Assembly: GCA_003512825.1 (NCBI GenBank)
Contig: DOOI01000043.1
Span: forward strand, 1-11,116
Direction: 5' to 3'
DNA length: 11,116 bases
Source: Paracoccaceae bacterium
GTDB taxonomy: Bacteria; Pseudomonadota; Alphaproteobacteria; Rhodobacterales; Rhodobacteraceae
Shown here: piece after piece, positions 6,707-11,116 of the stretch
Layout: each line of letters begins with the position of its first letter
How positions within the stretch are numbered: position 1 is the first letter of the stretch
The notes under the pieces: model-generated
The model's input: only the letters and a program-made list of their open reading frames with translations
Database searches by the model: none
What the model was told of the DNA's origin: nothing
Translations under genes and position numbers: made by a program

Positions 6707-7758
6707 GATACTTCGGTTCCCTCAATGACGGTCCGCAAAAGATCTGCGCGGGTGATAACGCCGACTTCGGTTTGGCCATCATGCACAAGGATTGGGGTTT
6801 CGTCGTCGATGGCCATGGTGATGAGATTGGAGAGGGTCTCGCTCCCGGCGACGCGGCGATGGTCGGCACAAACTGTTCCATGCTTGCCAAGATAGGCGTC
6901 CATGGGCTGCATGACCGCATGAGCATGGACAACTTTGAGACGGGAAATTCCTGCCACGAAATCGGCAACATAGGCATCGACAGGGTTCATCACGATGTCT
7001 TCAGGGGTGCCCATTTGGACAACCTTGCCGTCTCGCATGATCGCAATGCGATCACCGATGCGAACGGCTTCATCGAGATCATGGGTGATGAAAACTGTGG
7101 TTTTCTTCAGGATTTTTGAAAGGCGGATGAATTCGTCTTGGAGTTGGCGGCGTATCAGCGGGTCGAGGGCCGAAAAGGGCTCGTCCATCAAGAGCACATC
7201 TGGATTAGCGGCCAAAGCGCGGGCGAGGCCGACGCGCTGTTGCATTCCCCCGGAAAGTTCATGGGCAAATTTTGCGCCCCATGCGCCGAGTTCGACGATG
7301 TCGAGAATAGCCGCCGCTTGGCGCATTCGCTCATTCTTGGCGACTTGCCGGATCTCCAAGGGCATGGCCACGTTATCCAAGACTGAACGATGCGGCATCA
7401 GGGCGAAGTTCTGGAAGACCATGCCGATTTTCTGATTGCGAAACCGCTGCAGATCACGCGGGCTGAGCGCCATGACATCGGTGCCTTCAATTTCAATCTT
7501 GCCTGCGGTGGGCTCTAAAAGGCGATTGAAATGGCGGACCAAGGTTGATTTTCCGCTGCCCGACAGGCCCATGATGCAGAAAATCTCACCTCGTTTTACA
7601 GTCAAACTCACATCGGCCACACCGACGACTGCGTTAAATTCGGCCAAGACCTCGGATTTGCTGAGGCCGCGGTCGCGTATCGCTTTTAGGGCGAGATCAG
7701 GCTTGGCTCCAAAGATCTTCCAGACATTGGAAATATCGATGACCGTGTCGTCCAGCAT
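6703..7758 (-). CDS. Betaine-type ABC transporter ATP-binding protein with C-terminal CBS region
   Basis: A 351-residue ProV/OpuAA-class ATPase that energises uptake with the neighbouring permease and binding protein. Visible motifs: the ProV-type lead-in IDISNVWKIFG, Walker A GLSGSGKST at 64-72, Q-loop QNFALMPHRS with Gln116, signature LSGGM at 168-172, Walker B LLMDEP at 189-194 followed by SALD, and the H-loop THD with His226. Residues ~275-351 form a shortened CBS region (PILVHDGQTEVGVITRADLL). In related transporters such regions sense ionic strength or nucleotides. The protein is shorter than the ~400-residue E. coli ProV. I chose ATG 7758 because the sequence from there (MLDDTVIDISNVWK) matches the family start and AAGGCGGG lies just upstream. 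The frame stays open to 7878, but that part lies in the binding-protein gene and is not family-like. Confidence 0.93.
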   Translation of the reverse strand: MLDDTVIDISNVWKIFGAKPDLALKAIRDRGLSKSEVLAEFNAVVGVADVSLTVKRGEIFCIMGLSGSGKSTLVRHFNRLLEPTAGKIEIEGTDVMALSPRDLQRFRNQKIGMVFQNFALMPHRSVLDNVAMPLEIRQVAKNERMRQAAAILDIVELGAWGAKFAHELSGGMQQRVGLARALAANPDVLLMDEPFSALDPLIRRQLQDEFIRLSKILKKTTVFITHDLDEAVRIGDRIAIMRDGKVVQMGTPEDIVMNPVDAYVADFVAGISRLKVVHAHAVMQPMDAYLGKHGTVCADHRRVAGSETLSNLITMAIDDETPILVHDGQTEVGVITRADLLRTVIEGTEVS

Positions 7759-7784
7759 TCTGCCCGCCTTGTCGTTTGAGAGGG

Positions 7785-7815
7785 GCCACAGCACCGTGTA
7801 GTTCGATGCTGTGGC
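7785..7815 (-). other. Intercistronic hairpin between binding-protein and ATPase genes
   Basis: A perfect 9-bp inverted repeat, GCCACAGCA at 7785-7793 and TGCTGTGGC at 7807-7815, with a 13-base loop, lies in the 71-base gap after the binding-protein stop and before the ATPase start. No T-run follows on the minus strand, so full termination is unlikely. Structures in this place in binding-protein transporter operons commonly protect the upstream message or partly terminate, giving more binding protein than membrane parts. That role is inferred here. Confidence 0.5.
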
Positions 7816-7829
7816 TGAGTGATTATTGG

Positions 7830-8792
7830 TTACAGGCCGAGCATTGCATCGACGCGGGCGGAGTTCGCAGCGACCCAATCTTTGGCGACCTCTGCCGGAT
7901 CACGATCCTTTGCACTGATCTCATAAGCAAGGCTGCTGACATCATCTGAGGTCAGTTGGAATTTCTGGAAGAACTCTGCGATGGCGGGCGAGCGTTCGAC
8001 CAAGGAGTTGGACCACGCGATTTGCACCTGCTTGAGCGCGTCTTTTGATGCGACGTTTGATTTATTGTACCAATCCGGGTCATCAGAGGGCTGGATCATC
8101 ACGTATTTGGCCGGATCGTATGTGGGTTCTGTCAACATTTCGATGTCAAACATGTACCAGACCGCGTGGGGGGTATAGCAGTAGAAGGCATAGCCTTCGC
8201 CTTTGGCAATCGAGTCCTTGATCCGTGCCGTTTTCACTGCTTCTTCGGCCCGGATGGGTTCGACAAAGTCGAGCAGGCCATAATCGCGAACCTTTACCTC
8301 ATTCACATTGGCAGAAGCCCAGCCCGGCGCGCCGATCCACATCTCGCCTTTGCCATTCCCATCGCTATCCATCTTTGCTGCCACGTCTGGGCGGCCGAGG
8401 TCGGCGATGTCTGTGATGTTGTTGGCTTTTGCAAAATCTTTTGAAACGCAGAAGCCTTGGTTGCCCTCGTAGGGGTTGGACGACAGGGTTACTGTGCCTG
8501 CTTCATCGACATATTTTTTGGTAAAGCTCTCTTGGTTTGGCAACCAGACATCGGGGTGCACGTCAATGTCACCTTTGCCCTGATCCATGGCCTGAAAAAT
8601 CGTGGCATTGTTGCCGGGCACATATTCGACTGTTCCGCCGATGCGCGAGGTGACGACTTCGCCCAAGACATGGGCGATGGCTTGGGCGCCTGTCCAAGAT
8701 GGCACCCCGATTTTGACCTGTTCTGCGAAAGCTTGCAGCGGCAGTAGGCACGTGGCGCCAACAAGCAAAAATGATTTCAGTTTTGGTTTCAT
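7830..8792 (-). CDS. Periplasmic quaternary-amine/betaine-type substrate-binding protein (ProX/OpuAC class)
   Basis: A 320-residue periplasmic binding protein of the OpuAC family. The signal peptide is MKPKLKSFLLVGATCLLPLQ plus AFA, cut before Glu24. The mature part reads VKIGVPSWTGAQAIAH, GDIDVHPDVWLPNQ, IGAPGWASANVNE and YCYTPHAVWYMFD. It offers many aromatic residues (Trp33, Trp83, Trp152, Trp158, Trp212, Tyr213) of the sort that build the cation-pi cage for trimethylammonium or other quaternary nitrogen ligands. Cys115 and Cys205 could form a disulfide. The ATG at 8792 is preceded by AGAGGA at a good distance; a TTG at 8810 in the same frame is less likely. It lies 109 bases after the sulfo-lyase gene and 71 before the ATPase gene. 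The ligand is unproven: glycine betaine-like compounds, pyridinium betaines (trigonelline, homarine) or, given the neighbouring gene, a sulfonate amino acid such as cysteate. Confidence 0.92.
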   Translation of the reverse strand: MKPKLKSFLLVGATCLLPLQAFAEQVKIGVPSWTGAQAIAHVLGEVVTSRIGGTVEYVPGNNATIFQAMDQGKGDIDVHPDVWLPNQESFTKKYVDEAGTVTLSSNPYEGNQGFCVSKDFAKANNITDIADLGRPDVAAKMDSDGNGKGEMWIGAPGWASANVNEVKVRDYGLLDFVEPIRAEEAVKTARIKDSIAKGEGYAFYCYTPHAVWYMFDIEMLTEPTYDPAKYVMIQPSDDPDWYNKSNVASKDALKQVQIAWSNSLVERSPAIAEFFQKFQLTSDDVSSLAYEISAKDRDPAEVAKDWVAANSARVDAMLGL

Positions 8793-8901
8793 GGTCTTGT
8801 CCTCTGTCAAAAAGCGCCATACCTCGGCGTCATTGTTCGTTCAGTTCATGGAGTGGTGATGGGGATTGGTCGGGCGCGGAGTATCTCCGGCTTGGGGATG
8901 T
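8793..8901 (-). promoter_or_regulatory. Gap between sulfo-lyase and binding-protein genes; no clear promoter
   Basis: A 109-base same-strand gap. It holds a small hairpin, CGGAG at 8877-8881 and CTCCG at 8885-8889 with a 3-base loop, ending 12 bases downstream of the sulfo-lyase stop, too weak alone for a terminator. The ribosome site for the binding protein is AGAGGA near 8803-8808. The gap is long enough for a separate promoter, but I see no convincing -35/-10 pair at a proper distance. Confidence 0.3.
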
Positions 8902-9999
8902 CTAGGCCTCTTGGTAACCGGGGAGATCGAAGGCTTCTGGATATCCAAACAATGCAGCCGACCCGCCAGTGTGAAGAAACACGACGTTTTCCATGCCGTC
9001 GAAGGCCCCCTTGCGGGTGAGATCGATCAGACCGTCCAAGCCCTTGCCAGAATAGACGGGGTCAAAGAGCAATCCTTCAAGCTCGGCCAGAAGGCGGATG
9101 CTCTTGACCATTCCCTGTGTGGGAATGCCGTAGCCCGCACCGACATAGTCACAATTCGCGCGCACATCTTCCCGGCGCACAGTGATGTCACCGCCAAGGC
9201 GGGCAGCGGTGCGCTGGGCCAGATCAAAGACCATGCTTTCCTGCTTCTCACGCGGGGCACGCACGCCAATTCCAAGTAGGTGTATCGGGCTATCGAGGGC
9301 GGCGAGGCCCGCGACGAGGCCCGCTTGTGTGCCGGAACTCCCGGTCGCGTGTACGAGCGCATCGATTTTCAAATCCATCATGGCGGCTTGCTCGCTCAAT
9401 TCGAGCGCGCAGTTCACATAGCCAAGTGCTCCGGTAGGGTTCGATCCGCCCCCAGGGATGATGTAGGGGCGTGCACCTGTCTGTTTTATGTGGTCCGCCA
9501 AGGCGATCATTTCGGCGGCCATGTCTGCGCCGCCGGATCGTTTCGAAACGCTCGCCCCATGGAGCCTGTCGAGGAGCACATTGCCGTTCAATGTGTATTG
9601 GGCGTCGTTTGAGCCAGTGCGATCTTCGAGCAGGATATGGCATTTCAAGCCAAGGCGCGCCGCTGCTGCTGCGGTTTGGCGGGCGTGGTTTGACTGTGTC
9701 GCCCCTTGGGTGATCACCGTGTCTGCGCCCTCTGCAATGGCCTCTGCCATGAGATACTCAAGTTTGCGCGTCTTGTTGCCGCCCGAAGAGAGGCCCGTGC
9801 AGTCATCGCGCTTCACCCAAAAGCGGGGCCCGCCAAGATGCTCGCTTAGCCGATCCATCGGTTCGAGTGGCGTCGGCAAATGCCCCAGACGGATCCGAGG
9901 AAATGCGGCCAGAGCGCTTGCAAGGTCTTTGCGGCTGGCAGCGGAAATGCCTGCATTCAGGCTTGCCTCACTCTCCCTGGATAGCTGTGGCTGACTCAT
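8902..9999 (-). CDS. cuyA: L-cysteate sulfo-lyase (CuyA) / D-cysteine desulfhydrase family PLP enzyme
   Basis: A 365-residue fold-type II PLP enzyme of the ACC deaminase/D-cysteine desulfhydrase family, closest by my reading to CuyA, which converts L-cysteate to pyruvate, sulfite and ammonium. The PLP lysine is Lys76 in [24 protein letters not shown] at 102-108 carries the Ser that stacks on or activates the cofactor; [11 protein letters not shown] at 217-227 is the phosphate-binding loop; DPVYSGKG at 313-320 carries a conserved active-site Tyr. The [12 protein letters not shown] and [10 protein letters not shown] stretches fit the CuyA branch from memory, but D-cysteine desulfhydrase activity is the main alternative. 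The N-terminus has ~30 residues before the usual family start ([15 protein letters not shown]). ATG 9999 is supported by GGGAGAG just upstream; the frame extends to 10266 only inside the regulator gene. It is first in the minus-strand run, divergent from a LysR gene. Confidence 0.82.
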   Translation of the reverse strand: MSQPQLSRESEASLNAGISAASRKDLASALAAFPRIRLGHLPTPLEPMDRLSEHLGGPRFWVKRDDCTGLSSGGNKTRKLEYLMAEAIAEGADTVITQGATQSNHARQTAAAAARLGLKCHILLEDRTGSNDAQYTLNGNVLLDRLHGASVSKRSGGADMAAEMIALADHIKQTGARPYIIPGGGSNPTGALGYVNCALELSEQAAMMDLKIDALVHATGSSGTQAGLVAGLAALDSPIHLLGIGVRAPREKQESMVFDLAQRTAARLGGDITVRREDVRANCDYVGAGYGIPTQGMVKSIRLLAELEGLLFDPVYSGKGLDGLIDLTRKGAFDGMENVVFLHTGGSAALFGYPEAFDLPGYQEA

Positions 10000-10111
10000 C
10001 AATTCTCTCCCATTCAACACTGCATGCAGGGTAATCGCTCTTTTATCGCGGTGAAAAATGCTATTTTGTAGGGCTACCCATACAAATGGTATGAGCAAGC
10101 CGGAGCATTCC
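10000..10111. promoter_or_regulatory. Divergent control region between cuyA-like and LysR genes
   Basis: This 112-base gap must hold the promoters for both divergent genes and is the likely binding site of the LysR protein. Two symmetric elements stand out: the perfect 10-base palindrome CTGCATGCAG at 10020-10029 near the cuyA side, and CATAC at 10079-10083 facing GTATG at 10089-10093 across 5 bases. The latter contains ATAC...GTAT but spaced T-N9-A rather than the T-N11-A typical of LysR boxes. AT-rich stretches at 10039-10046 and 10053-10070 could contain -10 elements; I cannot fix a promoter. Confidence 0.5.
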
Positions 10112-11008
10112 ATGGATCTGACGTTATTCGACGATGTGCTTGTTTTGCTGGAAGAAGGAAATATGAGCCGGGCGGCGCGTCGACGGAACGTCACCCAGCC
10201 TGCGTTCTCACGCCGGATCAGGAGTTTTGAGAATTGGCTGGGGCGGCCCATTGTGACGCGCACCACAAATCGGGTCGAGATTGCGCCGGCCCTGTTGCAA
10301 AATGCGGCCGAGCTTCAGGCGTTGGTTGGGCATGTGCGGGAATTGCGGGGCCGCATTGCCGGGTTTGATCCGGGCCAGACCACGTTGACGATCACAGCGC
10401 AGCATTCCTTGATGGTGTCGGCCTTGCCGGATTTCGTGATGTCGGCGCAGCGACATTTTACCAAGATTGCCTTTCGCGCCCGGGCCGCCAATCACAACGA
10501 TTGCATTTCGCTGTTTCTAAGTGGGGAGGCCGCGCTGTTGATGTGTTATGAGCGGGAGGGCGACGTGGAGTTGCCTTTCGGATCGAGCGTGGTGCGGTCC
10601 CTTTGGGGGCGTGATCGCTTAGTGCCTGTGGTGGGCGGCCCGCTGCGCTTTACTGTGCTTGATAATGGGCGTGTGCCCGAAATGGCTCCAATGATCCGAT
10701 ACCCGGCGGGAAGCTTTTTTGCCGAAATGCTGGACCGTGGCGCAACGGCGTATTCGCAGCATCGGGGTGGCATGATTGCGGAAACGGCCTTTACGGCTGG
10801 GATCAAGGCTATGGCAATCGCAGGTTTGGGTGTCGCATGGCTGCCGATGAGCTTGATCTATGCCGAGGTGCAGAGTGGCGCGCTTACCGTGTGCAATGAA
10901 GATAATGACATGCTGCAGCTCCGCATAAGCCTGTTTGCGCGCCCAACCAATTCGGTCGCGGTTCAGCTTTGTGAGGGGCGGCAGCGGTCGGCGCGTCTGG
11001 AGACCTAA
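10112..11008 (+). CDS. LysR-type transcriptional regulator
   Basis: A 298-residue LysR-family regulator. The N-terminal winged helix-turn-helix covers about residues 1-60 ([20 protein letters not shown], then [20 protein letters not shown] as turn and recognition helix). A linker helix runs to ~85 and the effector-binding periplasmic-fold domain starts near [17 protein letters not shown]. The end ([15 protein letters not shown]) is typical of the second effector subdomain. I prefer ATG 10112, with GGAG at 10101-10104 seven bases upstream; in-frame ATGs at 10058 and 10091 have no good ribosome site, and 10091 falls in the possible operator. Divergent placement makes the cuyA-like gene, and perhaps the transporter run behind it, the likely target, with the substrate or a breakdown product as inducer. 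Both are inferences from the usual LysR layout. Confidence 0.9.
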   Translation: MDLTLFDDVLVLLEEGNMSRAARRRNVTQPAFSRRIRSFENWLGRPIVTRTTNRVEIAPALLQNAAELQALVGHVRELRGRIAGFDPGQTTLTITAQHSLMVSALPDFVMSAQRHFTKIAFRARAANHNDCISLFLSGEAALLMCYEREGDVELPFGSSVVRSLWGRDRLVPVVGGPLRFTVLDNGRVPEMAPMIRYPAGSFFAEMLDRGATAYSQHRGGMIAETAFTAGIKAMAIAGLGVAWLPMSLIYAEVQSGALTVCNEDNDMLQLRISLFARPTNSVAVQLCEGRQRSARLET

Positions 11009-11115
11009 AACGCGGTGTTATGCCGAGCGCGCCTTCGTTGGCTACCACCTTTGCGTGGGGGGCAGACCAATCCCATGTGCGCGCCGAAGCCCAAGACGAT
11101 TTTGGCGTATTCAGT
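11005..11115 (-). CDS. Possible 3' end of a convergent minus-strand gene (uncertain)
   Basis: Downstream of the regulator there are ~108 bases without a secure gene. On the minus strand an open frame enters from the window edge and ends at TAG (11007-11005), which would overlap the LysR stop by 3 bases. Its first residues (EYAKIVLGFGAHMGLVCPP) look protein-like, but the last part (basic, SQRRRARHN) does not. On the plus strand an ATG at 11020 opens a frame to the edge (MPSAPSLATTFAWGAD...) without a good ribosome site. I cannot tell which, if either, is real. Confidence 0.2.
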   Translation of the reverse strand, partial: TEYAKIVLGFGAHMGLVCPPRKGGSQRRRARHNTAF

Positions 11116-11116
11116 T

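Noticed and set aside
6703..7878. Longer start for the ATPase at 7878
   Set aside because: The extra 40 residues overlap the 3' end of the binding-protein gene and are not family-like; ATG 7758 has a ribosome site and family-like start.
8806..8811. Perfect TTGACA (minus strand) as a -35 box for the binding-protein gene
   Set aside because: It lies 14 bases upstream of the start codon, leaving no room for a -10 box and leader.
8902..10266. Longer start for the sulfo-lyase at 10266
   Set aside because: It would run through the control region into the regulator gene; ATG 9999 has GGGAGAG upstream.

Overview
The window looks like chromosomal DNA of a marine-type alphaproteobacterium, most likely Rhodobacteraceae (roseobacter group). 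I infer this from the high but not extreme GC content, the gene families present (a CuyA-like sulfo-lyase, an OpuAC/ProX-type betaine uptake system, luciferase-like monooxygenases) and dense ATGA/GTGA-overlapped operons. I see no rRNA, tRNA, CRISPR array, insertion sequence or phage gene.

Layout. (1) 1-3724, plus strand: a tightly packed catabolic operon. It holds the 3' end of an alpha/beta hydrolase, a flavin reductase with an extra C-terminal domain, a luciferase-like (LLM) FMN-dependent monooxygenase and an aldehyde dehydrogenase. (2) 3743-4330, minus: a conserved-looking membrane-anchored His/Met-rich protein of unknown function, meeting the plus operon tail to tail over a possible two-way terminator. 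(3) 4416-9999, minus: a five-gene run read from right to left. It starts with a PLP sulfo-lyase of the CuyA/D-cysteine desulfhydrase family, followed by a betaine-type periplasmic binding protein, an ATPase with a C-terminal CBS region, a permease with a large N-terminal extension, and a second alpha/beta hydrolase. The last three genes overlap by 4 bases at each junction. (4) 10112-11008, plus: a LysR-type regulator divergent from the sulfo-lyase gene. (5) 11009-11116: a tail with no secure gene.

How the genes may work together. Reductase + luciferase-like oxygenase + aldehyde dehydrogenase + alpha/beta hydrolase is the gene content of the trigonelline (N-methylnicotinate) pathway, TgnA/B/C/D of Acinetobacter baylyi. 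That pathway opens the N-methylpyridinium ring oxidatively, oxidises an aldehyde-level intermediate, then hydrolyses an N-methylformamido-methylene-succinate. Next door is an uptake system of the quaternary-amine (aromatic cage) class that ends in another hydrolase of the same fold. My leading reading is a uptake-plus-breakdown locus for a pyridinium betaine such as trigonelline or homarine. This is inference from family and gene content, not proof. The CuyA-like gene at the head of the transporter run, with its LysR regulator, does not fit that pathway and points to organosulfonate (L-cysteate) use. It is either a second function sharing the operon or a clue that the transporter substrate is something else.
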